From: Solea solea
Taxonomy: Eukaryota; Chordata; Actinopteri; Pleuronectiformes; Soleidae
NCBI RefSeq assembly: GCF_958295425.1
Contig: NC_081141.1
Location: forward strand, 25,798,365-25,862,364
Length of the DNA stretch: 64,000 bases
Direction of reading: 5' to 3'
The notes below the pieces were generated by a model that saw nothing but the letters and a program-made list of their open reading frames with translations, was not told the DNA's origin and made no database searches. This document shows, one piece after another, positions 10,217 to 20,364 of the stretch (the stretch's first letter is position 1; each line of letters opens with the position of its first letter). A program made the translations under genes and the position numbers.

Positions 10217-12039
10217 AACACTCTCGGTTCATGCATGCAACATACTTTTCTTTTGTCTTCCTCAACTGGAAACCTGACGTTTTCCATGTATTACACTGTT
10301 TACTCATGTAATACTTATGTATGGGTTTAGCTTAACTTTTCAATTGGCTGCTCAGTTGGCAGCGGCCTATTCAGGTCATGTCTCCAAATATGTTTTAACC
10401 CCCAAGAAGAGCATCGTCTATGCATCAAAGGAGGGGGAGGAACTGGCTCTTATGGATGAAGTCCTAGATTCCAGTGAATCTAAACGCTTTTGTCACAGCT
10501 CACATTGTATCCATTATTATTAGCTCTGCGTTTTTTAGATTTCAAAACCGGTCGATTTGATCCCACAACAATTACACGTGCTGAGTTGTTTTGGCAGCGC
10601 GTCATCTTTTATTACAGTTATCTACAACGACATAAATTAGCGATTGGAATAATATAAAATGCAATAGACTCAAGCGATGACAAGTGCTGTTTTGAAATAT
10701 GACTTTAATATTCATTACAGCAGTGCAGTTGACATCACCCATGGTCTCTGTTGTGTGTTTGTATTATTATTAATGTCGAGAGAACATCAGTGGTTTTCTT
10801 CTCTTGTTTTGCTGGATGGATGTGAAATCGTCAGGCTCCATTTGCGCTGAATCAGAACCAAACAGTCTCTCTCTCTCTCTCTGTCTCTCTCTCTGTCTCT
10901 CTGTCTCCGGGTACGTGGGTGTGTTGTATGTGGTGTCACAATAGCCAGATCTAATGTTTCCAGGATGGATCCCGACCATGAAATGTTTTGCTCTCTACAT
11001 GTTTCCCCCTCCCGGGGCAGCGCAACATATCCGAGTCTCTGTCCAGAACATGGGCCTGGTTTCACTTATGAACCACCGGTTGGGCAACACATGTACGGTG
11101 AGCGTCATGAATGTGCCTTTGTTCAATTCTCTCCTCTGTTGCAAAATGAATCCATGGGACGAGGGCGAGCCGGTGAGAGCCCTCGCATCTGATGTTGTTG
11201 TCCCTCTGCTGCAGTTTGTGAACAGCTGTGAGGAGATGATGAGTCGCTTTGTTCATGTCTGTTTACGTCACGTTACAGCTCATGGAGGAGAATTTCTCAT
11301 TTCACCCAAATAATTTTACTCCTGGCACAAATTTGTGCAAGGAACCTATTGTTATCCTTATTATTATTATCATTATTACTAGTAGTAGTAGTAGTATTAT
11401 TATATAAGTGGCTTTCCGGTCATTTTTGAGGGGGTTTATGTGCCTAAAAGCTCTTGAAACTCTTGGCATGGAGGTCAGGTCTGGCGGAAATGCGATATTG
11501 ACATAGTTCTCAGACCCGTGCATTGCTCAAGGGCTCTATAGCGCCCCCCTAAGGTGAAAACAGAGGCAAAATTGGGTTCCACCGAATTTCCCGAAACTTG
11601 GTGGGAAGATGTTACAGACCAAGACAAACAAAAAAGTCAACTGTAACCATGACCTCAACTCAACAGGAAGTCGAATTTTGGCGATTTGCACCCTAAGTAA
11701 ACGCATAAAAAACACGACAATTTGTACTAGTTCACTTTTCTTTTGCCTTTGAAAGATAATATATAAGTAAAAAAAAAAACTTTGTAAACACACATGAGCA
11801 TGTTATTTTATTTATTTTTTTATTATCTTAGGTCCAGTGCGTAAGAATTAGTGACATCTAGTGGTGAGACTGCAGACCAGAACAAACAAAGGACTCCTCC
11901 GCTCACATCTCTCTCTCCAAGTGCGTCAGGTTACCGCGTCACACATAAGAAACACCATGACTCTGGTCTAAGATGGCAGCAAAACACTTTTCCGAAGTAC
12001 ATACAAAAGGCTTCATCTCACTCACCCATCGTCTTCTGC
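10217..12039. other. Non-coding DNA upstream of the first R1 repeat
   Basis: No exon was recognised. A TC/TCTG tract lies at 10866-10908 and an ATT/AGT triplet tract at 11356-11405. A stretch at 11530-11720 ('tatagcgcccccctaagg') resembles a fish interspersed repeat with GCGCCCCC near one end. The 119-codon frame at 10954-11313 has no family signature. Confidence 0.45.
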
Positions 12040-12330
12040 CATGGTTCTCAAACTGGGTCAACATTCGCGATAGTACCTGGCATGAGTGACGTCGACAGGC
12101 TGCTGGCCAGTGATTGGTCAGAGAGCGTCGTCGCCAGGAGAGTCATGAGCGCGACGTCCGAGGCAAGAATCCAACCGAACAATGGTGAACTGTAGATCAG
12201 CTAAAAAGACTTAAAAATCCCTGAAAACAAGCGTTAATCTCAATTATTTAGCAAAATAATCTCAATTTAACAGAGGAGTCTGGTGTATTTAACAACAGCA
12301 CTGCCGGAACCCCGGCGACCGCGAGCCGAA
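12040..12330 (+). repeat. Interspersed repeat R1, copy 1
   Basis: It shares long blocks with 29255-29590, 42306-42760 and 45740-46240: the 'gctggccagtgattggtcagagag' segment, the 'tgtagatcagctaaaaagact' segment and a stretch of 'ctaaata/gtgtatttaac' ending near an 'agtactgctga' region. No coding capacity was seen. It is probably a non-autonomous DNA transposon. Confidence 0.6.
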
Positions 12331-12686
12331 TCACAACCCGTTCAGCAGTATTTCAGTATCTTTTGAGTTTTGATGCTAACTGAAGGCTACTGAGGGGAGA
12401 ATGAATTTTACATACTGTTCCTTTAGGTAGGTAACACTTTAAATGCAGGACCTCCATGTGTTTTTCATTCACTGTGGTAACAGCACGGCTTATATTAAAC
12501 TCTAATTCAAATCGAATCAGCTGTTACTGATGCTCAGTTTAGTGGCATGTCTCCATCTAGTGGTCATCATGAGAACAAACAACCATTCCACCACACATCT
12601 ACTACATGTTATTTTATTCTGTGTTGCCATGAGTCCAGTCATCACTGCATACAGCAGCCTCTCTTGATCACATGTCGCGTCCCCCT
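12331..12686. other. 3' flank of alpha-arrestin gene A
   Basis: It holds the likely 3' UTR of gene A with its poly(A) signal at 12613-12618 (minus). A CTCF-like core (CCACTAGATGG on the minus strand) lies at 12553-12563. No other gene was seen. Confidence 0.45.
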
Positions 12687-13023
12687 TTAACCGGGAAGCT
12701 TCCTGAACCAGATGGATCTCTTTGGTTTTTGCTGACGTGGCTTTGGTGAACCGAGCAGAACGACCAGAGGGAGTCTGATCTCCGCCTGTGGGACATCGAG
12801 TGTGACCTGTAATTTAAAGAAAACACAACTTTTAATATGGTTTTCGTCTTAAAAAAGGAGGAAATACAAATTATACTCTCTGGAAACTCTCTGTTTGACC
12901 CAAGTCAAACATGGACTCTTCTCTAACCACTCCCCCTCCGCCTCCTCCATCTCTTTCCTCCCTTTCTGATGTACAGCCACTGTGTGGTGCTGTTGTCACA
13001 AAATGTCTAGCTATATATATAGC

Positions 13024-13074
<51 letters not shown>

Positions 13075-15259
13075 ATATATACCCACGTATCTTTGATAGA
13101 TAATCATTCTCCAATAAATGATTATCTATAAAAGCAGTTTCTGTCTTTCCATCAACTGTCAGCATATAATCCATTCACTGGCCACTTTATTAGGCACACC
13201 AAATATCTAAACAGCCAATTAAATCCCAGCAACTCGATGCATTCAGGCACGTAGAGAGTGCACATGGAAGGTGTTTTTAAAGATATGATACGTAACACTT
13301 TGTTGAGTTGCGTGTGGGTAAACTTCAAGGCAAAGGGAACTTTTTGGTGCCAGTGTTTTGTCTCTTGTTTTTTTTATCCTATTATAGTCATTTAATATTC
13401 ATCACCATTAGCCAGGAGAACAAGACAACAAGACAACACTTGCCCTGATCCCACACTTGTTAATGTCTTGATTGAGAGACCCCCCCCGGGTGACAACTAT
13501 TAAGTACTCTGTGATTAAGTGATTGAATGTGACGTGGCTGTTGGTGGCAGACGGGCAGGTTTGACTAATTTACATTTATATTTAAGCATTTAGCAGACGC
13601 TTAAAGCTACATAGAAGTAGTCTTGGAAAGAACTCCACTAGATAAGAACAGTGGACTGAGTGCCGAGGTGGATCCAAGTGCAGAAGGAGATAGGGGAGGA
13701 GGTAAGGTAAGGAGAGAAGATGCTCTTGGAAGAGCTGGGTCTTCAAGAGCTTCATGAAGAGAGACAGGGACTCACGCCCCTGGACTCTGGATTGTCTTGT
13801 GCGGGGCACTGGCACCGCCAGACGACAATCCTTTGATGGACGGAGCAGTCAAGGGGGGAAACATAAGGATTTAGAAACTGATGAACCACCTCTAGAGTTT
13901 ATAGAGAGTGGTCCAAAAGAGAGAAGATAGCCAGCGAGCAGCTAAAGTGGGCTAAAGTGCTTTGTTGATGCCAGAAGTCAGAAAAGAGTGGCCAGACTTT
14001 ATTCGGCGCCATAATAAAGTGGCCTGTGAGTTAATAATCCTGTTATTGTGTACTGGCACCTTGAGTCTGTGCTCCAGTTTCATCATGCAGCAGTTGAAGA
14101 AGGTGGGAGGCGTCTCCACAGGGACACTCAGGACTTTGGTTATCGTGCGACTGCTCTCAGCCGGTACGGGGTCTCCCGTCCCGAAGAGGACGTCGCACGT
14201 GTGCACCGTCCTCTTCGACGGCGTGACAAACGTCTGCTTCTCACAGAGGTAGAACGTGGGGGTCACGGTGCGCGCCGAGTCGTTGAGTACCTCGACGGAG
14301 ACCGCCATGGCCTCACCTGTTTTACATTTCAGAGAAAGAACAGAGTCACGTGTGAGGTACGGCTGCTGCTGATGCTGATGCTGAGCAGATCTCACGTCAG
14401 GGTGGTTGCTTCACCTTGCTTCACTCCCATTTTCTCAGAGGAAGCGTTCATGGTCACTTTTCCAGAGCCGAAAAATGAGATCCTGGTCGCACTTTGCTCC
14501 TCCTACAGCAAAAAAAACCCAAAAAAAACAGCTGTCAGTAGTGTAACTCGACACAAGGTTTTTTTTTTTGCAGAGAATCTTTCCCTTACCTTAAGACCAA
14601 TGATTATCATTTCAGATTTGGAGGCAAAGGGGAATTCGGTCTTGGTCAGAAACGGGAACTCAATCTTGGTTTTGTGGACGAGCCAGATCGACTGAGTCAG
14701 CTGTGCTCGCAAACTATAAGTAATCTTTCCCCATTTGCCCTGATAAGATGACGGCATGTCCCTGTGAAGAGATAAGGGGAATTATTTTCGGCACCAGGTG
14801 TGTACGTGAATGAGATTAGGACACACTCACTTATTGGGAATCACAAAAGTGAATGGATACACATTTCTTCCAGCGCTAATGAGTTCTGAACCTTACAGAA
14901 AACAAACAAAGAAGCAGCATGTCAACATTAGTTTACAATAAATGACTCAGCAGTTTTAGAAAAGCAAGACCACACCGACCATCTCCTTTGTTTTTATCCT
15001 GCAGAATAATGTGTTCAAAGTAAAAGTATCTCTTCTTGTTGCTGTGAACCACAGTGTCCCGTCCTCCTCCTCCTCCTCCTCCTCCGCCGTCTTCGTACCA
15101 CGTCACCTCTGCTTTTCCTTTGGCTCGGACCAGAAAACGCTGCACTTTGGTCTCCTTGTTGGTCACCACCGTCACCCGTCCAGAGAGCGTGTCCCCGGGA
15201 GAGAAGGTGCCTCGTTCGTTCACTCGGCTGTACTCCACCAAGAGATGCTTCACGGTCAT
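12687..15259 (-). CDS. alpha-arrestin gene A (arrestin domain-containing protein, short basic tail), 325 aa
   Basis: Six exons on the minus strand: 15259-14980, 14891-14831, 14761-14590, 14502-14415, 14316-14060 and 12806-12687 (978 nt with TAA). Arrestin_N covers about residues 1-150, with the family-typical GKAEVTWYE near the end of exon 1. Arrestin_C covers about 170-300 and ends its main exon in LEHRLK. Alpha-arrestins are adaptors that link membrane cargo to NEDD4-type ubiquitin ligases. This copy departs from that: its last exon encodes only 39 residues, starting VTLDVPQAEIRLPLVVLL and ending in basic SIWFRKLPG, with no PPxY motif. A GGA repeat in exon 1 encodes nine glycines. Exon 2 uses acceptor AAG at 14892-14894 so that DGSEL matches DGTEV of gene B; a CAG six bases further in would drop two residues. 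A poly(A) signal (AATAAA, minus strand) lies at 12613-12618. Intron 5 is 1.25 kb, so exon 6 is the least certain part. Confidence 0.82.
13028..13080. repeat. TA microsatellite
   Basis: About 19 TA units, then a short imperfect extension, inside intron 5 of alpha-arrestin gene A. Such a tract is prone to length change and assembly error. Confidence 0.9.
13560..13830 (-). repeat. Fish interspersed repeat (CATTTAGCAGACGC type)
   Basis: The left edge has the widespread fish motif 'catttagcagacgctta' followed by a decayed 'gctacatagaagtag' block. It lies in intron 5 of gene A. The 77-codon minus frame at 13582-13815 is a product of the repeat, not a gene. Confidence 0.5.
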
Positions 15260-16373
15260 GTTCAAACGACGGCGTTTGTACAATACTCCTAGTCAAAGAC
15301 GTGCAGAATAACTGCTGACATAACGAGGACCGGCACCCTCCGGAAACTCTGTATCTGTGTCACACAAGGTCACATGATCACGAGCCAAAGGTGTCACTTT
15401 CACGCAGGTAACTCGAGCCAGTCGCCTGGAAGCCTCCAAGCGATAGGATTAAATGAAGTGAGTGAAATGGTGGCTCAACACAACACAGTAAACCGTGGAT
15501 AATACACGCTTATCGTGTTAGTTTACAGTCTTATTATAGAATACACAGTGTATTTCTACACAGAGTAGATACAGAAACTCATATAACATCATAACGTGAT
15601 TCGGAGAAACTGGATTATATTGTAACCGTACCACTAATCTAAAATAACGTTCATTGGAGCGTTCCCTGCCACCTCAAGGGACGACCACGACAAAGTTAAT
15701 AAACCAAAATGTTGGTTCATACAATTTGTGCAGAGTCACGGCAAGAATCTGTGCCAGTGAGATTAATAATCTGACATGGCGACCATTGTGGAAGACATAA
15801 AATATGGTGTAATCTGATCCGAGTTACAGTGTCTTAAATTAGCTGCAAACAAAGGAACAAAGACTGTTGTACACATGTATAATGTGAAATATCTTGTGGT
15901 TCTAATGATACATTGTAAACTTAACATAAAGAAATAAACTGGAATTTTCTACTTTATGTATTTATTTGTTCAAAAAATTAATAGAATACAGTATTACATT
16001 ACATTTTATTGTCTCATTTATATTTACATTATTACGTTTTACATCAAGACTACCGTCTTAAAATACCTACACAATCATTTACACCCTGTATTGTAGTGCC
16101 TTTAATGCAGTAATACACACATTTGCTCACCTGTAGATCACGTGACAAGTCTCCAAGCGAACCATCACTTTTTACAAACACTGCAGATATTACATGCATG
16201 TGCTCTGGCGGATGTTTGTCCATCCAGGCTGCTGTAGAAATGGGTTGGCACAAGAAAAGCAAGATCCTTGTCTCAGGGACATATAAAAGGCTTATTTTAA
16301 ATGTCTTCTTTTTTCATTTTACAGACATTAATCTATTTCTAAATGTTACACATTAGACATTGAAGGCAGCTAT
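15260..16373. other. Intergenic DNA between alpha-arrestin genes A and B
   Basis: This is the 5' side of gene A and the 3' side of gene B. Two palindromic or near-palindromic E-boxes of the MITF/TFEB/Mlx type occur: TCACATGA (15370-15377), 111 bases from the gene A ATG, and TCACGTGA (16138-16145). No other gene was seen. Confidence 0.45.
15370..15377. promoter_or_regulatory. E-box (M-box type) upstream of gene A
   Basis: TCACATGA lies 111 bases before the gene A start codon. Members of the bHLH-Zip group (MITF/TFEB, and Mlx partners that regulate TXNIP/ARRDC4) bind such sites. A single octamer is weak evidence. Confidence 0.3.
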
Positions 16374-19300
16374 TTACATGTTAGTGCTATATTGTTTAGA
16401 CTGAGGAATGGAGGAGTACATCGCGTAGGCATAGGAGGGCGGGGGATCCTGAGGTTGGGGATTTGGAGGATTCAGGAGTTGGGGATTCGGAGGATTCAGG
16501 GGTTGGGGATTCAAAGGATTCAGGGGATACAGGGGTTGGGGATTCAAAGGATTCAGGGGATACAGGGGTTGGGGATTCAGAGGTTGGGGATACAGGGGTT
16601 GGGGATTCAGAGGTTGGGGATACAGGGGTTGGGGATTCAAAGGATTCAGAGATTGGGGATACAGGGGTTGGGGTACGGAACTCCAGGCCGGTGGATTTGA
16701 GTTCCCAAATGTTTCAGAGCCAAATCCATCAGGGGCCATCTTGTGTTTTTCCTGAGAAAAATCAGGTAGAACAATTATGGGGAGTTTGATCGTAGGGTCT
16801 TTGGCACATTTGATGTCCAGGTAGATCTGTAAAAAAAATTCAATGAAATTAAAACTAAAATTAAAATAGTTTCACATACTTGTTCTACTTCTACCTCTTT
16901 TGGATTAAGTTGACTATTCATAAGCTACGCTTTGCCAAGTTATTTCCAGTCTTGTATAAAGGACCTTAAAGGGATACTTGAGTAAATGTACAAGTATGTG
17001 ACCTGAAAATTACCTGTAGTCACTTTTTTTTTTATAATATTCTAATAAGTAGAAGTCTTAAAGTATATGACATTTAGTGTACTTAAGTATCAAAAGTCAT
17101 TTTCTGATATAAAATGTACTTAAGTTTTTGCAGTAAAAGTGTAATGTAAAGCAGCTCATTAAGACTAGAAAAGCTCTATATACTGTAAATACAGACCATA
17201 ATAAAAACTCTTCTTCTTCTGATTTTATTTGGTAGTAACGAGTAACAAAGACAGTTAGAGGAAATGTAGTGGAGTAAAAGTAGAAGTTGCTAGAAATATA
17301 AATAACAAAGTGAAGTACAGGTATGTGATTTTTTTTTTTTACTTAAGTACAGTAACAAAATATTTGTAGTTTAATACATCAAAACACTTATTTCATAAGA
17401 ATTGGAGCCATTTCTGTTGTTTTCGTTGCAGTACCACATTTTCATCACCGAGTGTCACTATGAGTCAAAGGGAAATCAGGAAGAAGATAGTCAGGTGAAT
17501 TTGAAATCCACAGCAGGAACACAGGTTTGTTTGTTTGTTTCTTGGACTGTGTTTCTGTGAACGTGTGTTTCTGTGTGTACGTGCCAGACGCCTGTGTTTG
17601 GTAACAGTGACAGCTTCCTGTTCTGTTCTTACAACATGCTGCATCATTAATCTGCAGTAAATCAAGTCAAACCAGTGTGTTCTTCTCTACACTGGCTACC
17701 AGTCACATTTTGTACTGATTTCGATTTTTATTACAGTATTTGAATGATCTTTTAACTCCCTACTCTCCGGGTCAATCATTCAGGTCAGTTTGTGGAATCC
17801 TCTACAAACCGTGTCTTTGCCTCAGACTGATTTAGTTGATAAAATAAAAAAAAAATTAAAAATTAAAATACATACGAGTGTAATTGACTTGAATTCAGTG
17901 TATTTATCGAATCACAATTTTTTGAACTTATTTACTTATTAAGGCTGAAGATGCTTAAGATAATTTGACTTTTTTCAAGGTATTTTTGTTCTAAAAAAAA
18001 CTTAATAAGTGCCATTTTCTTGCTGCACTGGCAGATACTTCTTCTAATAGTGGTTATATTTTCTTGTTTCGACAGGTTTCTTGATTAATAAAGTGTTCTG
18101 ATCTGATTCTGATGTGTTTGTTTTGAATGTGATGTATTTTAATCGTAGTCCTAATCTTGTCTCATGCCACTCTACCACTACTTTTTATTGTTAAAGCACT
18201 TTTTCACGCCCTGACTAACAGCGCCATGTTGTATAAAGTTCACCGCCGTGCAAAAACTACGCCCTGGACATTTTTATATTAATTCCATGAACAATGCCTC
18301 CATTTAGGACTAAATAAACTCCAGGTTGGTGTTAAATTGAACTCGTTCAGTGGTATTTTAACACTAGAAGAGTGTCATACACCACAGATAAGTTTAAATT
18401 TAACACTCCAGAGCGTATTTGGTTCTAATCAGAATCGACTCTTTCAGTGTTACTTTAAAACAAGAGCTCCAGTAAGTGAAAATGAGCAGTAAAATGGATC
18501 ACTAATATAATAAAAGACTTCTACCAAGACCACAACACATGAACTTTACCTTCAGCCTGTACTCTAGCCTGAGGATGGAGCAGTTGATGATGGAGGGAGG
18601 CAGCTCCTTCGGGATGGTGAACACCTTGGTGATCGTCTCTCTGCCTGAGGAGGCGACAGTGTCTACCTTGTCCTTAAGGATATCGTTAGTGTGAACTTTC
18701 CTTCGACCCTGGGCAAAGTAACTCTTCTTCTCGTACAGCACGAACTTGGGCTTCACCTCGCGACTCGAGTGGTTCACGATCTCCACGGTGACTTTTAAAG
18801 GCGCGCCTGTGAAGGGAACAGGGACAGGATCTCCATAAGAGTCACAGTTGCCTCTATTCTGTGCTATTGTACTGCATGAAACACATTCCACTCAAGAAGC
18901 TGCTGTCAGGGATTATTATCTTTCTGACTATGCATTGTCTGTGTATGAAGTACTGAAGAAAGATCAGATATTTTACCATCTGTCACAATCCATACCTGGA
19001 TTTATTTTGATTTTATGGTTATAGAATTGTCAGAAAAGTTCAATGATTGCGCACTTTGGCCCCCTTTTTCCAAGATAACTTCAACTTTCAGTATCTGGCA
19101 GTTATTCAATATTGCTGTGTGTTTTGACTGTGCAATCACAGTTTAAAGAGGATTTGGATTTTTCACATTTATGACACAATAGGAACTCTAAAATGACATA
19201 AATGAACCATTTGAACTATTTTACACATGTACAATATGGACTTTTAGTTTTCAAGTTTCTGCCCGTTTTTGGAGTCCATATCCATTTTGTGTGGTTACTC

Positions 19301-20364
19301 CCTAAAGGCAGAGAAACAATTCAGAATTATGAGGTTAAAGAAAAAAAAAGTCAGAATTCTGAGATTAAAGTCTCAGAATTTTCTCAGAATTCTGACTTTA
19401 ATCTCAGAATTCATGCCGTCTTATTTTATTTTTATTTTTTACATGTGGCACTAATACTCTTCCGTACAGTTGCCTACATCTTAACCCCCTGAGAATTCAC
19501 TGTTACATCATCACCTTACCTTGCTTGTATCCCATCCGCTTGGTGTGAACATCAACTGAAACATTCCCAGATCCAAAAAGGAGAGACTTATCCTTGCAGC
19601 CAGACTGCGGCTCCTGAAGGATGGAGTATAGATTAAAAAAAAAAAATATATATATATAGATTACTTTTACTTCTGCATAGACAAAACACATGGAATTTTA
19701 TTTTATTTTAAGATCAAGTATTTCTTACCATGAGTCCCGGCATATTCATGTCTGCTTTGGAGATGAACGTGAAGTGGACGTGGGACTTCTTTGTCAGTTT
19801 CATCGACTGCCTGAGCTCGGCCCTCAGTTTATGCACCACTTTACCGATGCTGGATTTGAAACTTGAAGGCATATTTCTTTGAAGTGAAGTTACAAAAACA
19901 TTAAAAAAATAAATAAAAATAGAATATATAGTTAATCATAGATCAGGAAAATAATAATAGGCACCCGTCTGGGATCTTGAAGGAAAAGGGAAACACATGT
20001 CTTCCTTTAGTGATCACTTCAGTACCTGGAGAAAAACAACGTCACATGTCCATAAATCACTGCATTAGCTACAGTCTATGATCAATTCTTGTGGGAATAC
20101 TTTACCATCTTGTCTCGCTTCTCTTATCATGTGATGTTTCACCTCGTAATAGCTCTCATTCGCCCAGAAAACACGGTGTTGATTTTGCCCGTGATGTTCG
20201 TGCCAGACGACTCGAGCTTTTCCTTTCCCCACAAAAACGAGTGACTGGATTTTGGTTTCTTTGGAAACCTGCAGAACCACTCTTCCGTTGATGGTGTCTC
20301 CATTCGTGAAGGTGTTCTTGCTGTTGACAGCGTCGTACTCAATCGACAAGTCTTGGATGGTCAT
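16374..20364 (-). CDS. alpha-arrestin gene B (arrestin domain-containing protein with Pro-rich repeat tail), 423 aa
   Basis: Six exons on the minus strand: 20364-20106, 20025-19965, 19876-19729, 19613-19520, 18806-18550 and 16826-16374 (1,272 nt with stop). Exon 1 (MTIQDLSIEYDAV) contains the arrestin GKGKARVVWHE strand. Exon 5 ends in CSILRLEYRLK, the usual end of the main arrestin_C exon. The last exon starts IYLDIKCAKDPTIKLPI and then has a long tail. Residues of about 325-395 are five-residue units of the type PQPLY/PQPLN mixed with LNP units, encoded by a minisatellite. A PPSY motif at 402-405 fits WW-domain binding. PPAW at 318-321 looks like a degraded second PPxY. The first ATG of the frame is used; the upstream in-frame codons are not ATG. 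Intron 5 (1.7 kb) holds an interspersed repeat at 16960-17370. Confidence 0.87.
16440..16680 (-). repeat. Coding minisatellite in gene B exon 6
   Basis: Units of 15 bp (PQPLY or PQPLN) and 9 bp (LNP) repeat about a dozen times in the last exon of alpha-arrestin gene B. The unit lengths are multiples of three, so expansions stay in frame. All frames remain open across it, which explains the overlapping plus-strand open frames at 16392-16700 and 16463-16789. Confidence 0.85.
16960..17370 (-). repeat. Composite repeat R4 with partial inner module (copy 1)
   Basis: It shares the outer element with 52545-53400 and 56450-56840, in reverse orientation: 'acttaagtac', 'agtagaagt', and the block 'ttggtagtaacgagtaacaaag'. 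Between the two halves sits a short piece of an inner module ('aaaagctctatatactgtaaatacagacc'). It lies in intron 5 of gene B. Confidence 0.6.

Noticed and set aside
9685..10287. 200-codon minus-strand open frame
   Set aside because: Its plus strand encodes the recognisable tail of a LINE, so the minus frame is a by-product.
14048..14695. 215-codon plus-strand open frame
   Set aside because: It is antisense to exons 3-5 of alpha-arrestin gene A, which has correct splice phases and a family match.
16440..16680. Regularly spaced repeats considered as a CRISPR-like array
   Set aside because: There are no unique spacers, the units are directly adjacent, and the window is vertebrate DNA.
16392..16789. 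Repeat-rich plus-strand open frames, considered as a repeat protein
   Set aside because: They are the other strand of the gene B coding minisatellite. The minus frame continues a conserved arrestin exon and holds PPSY.
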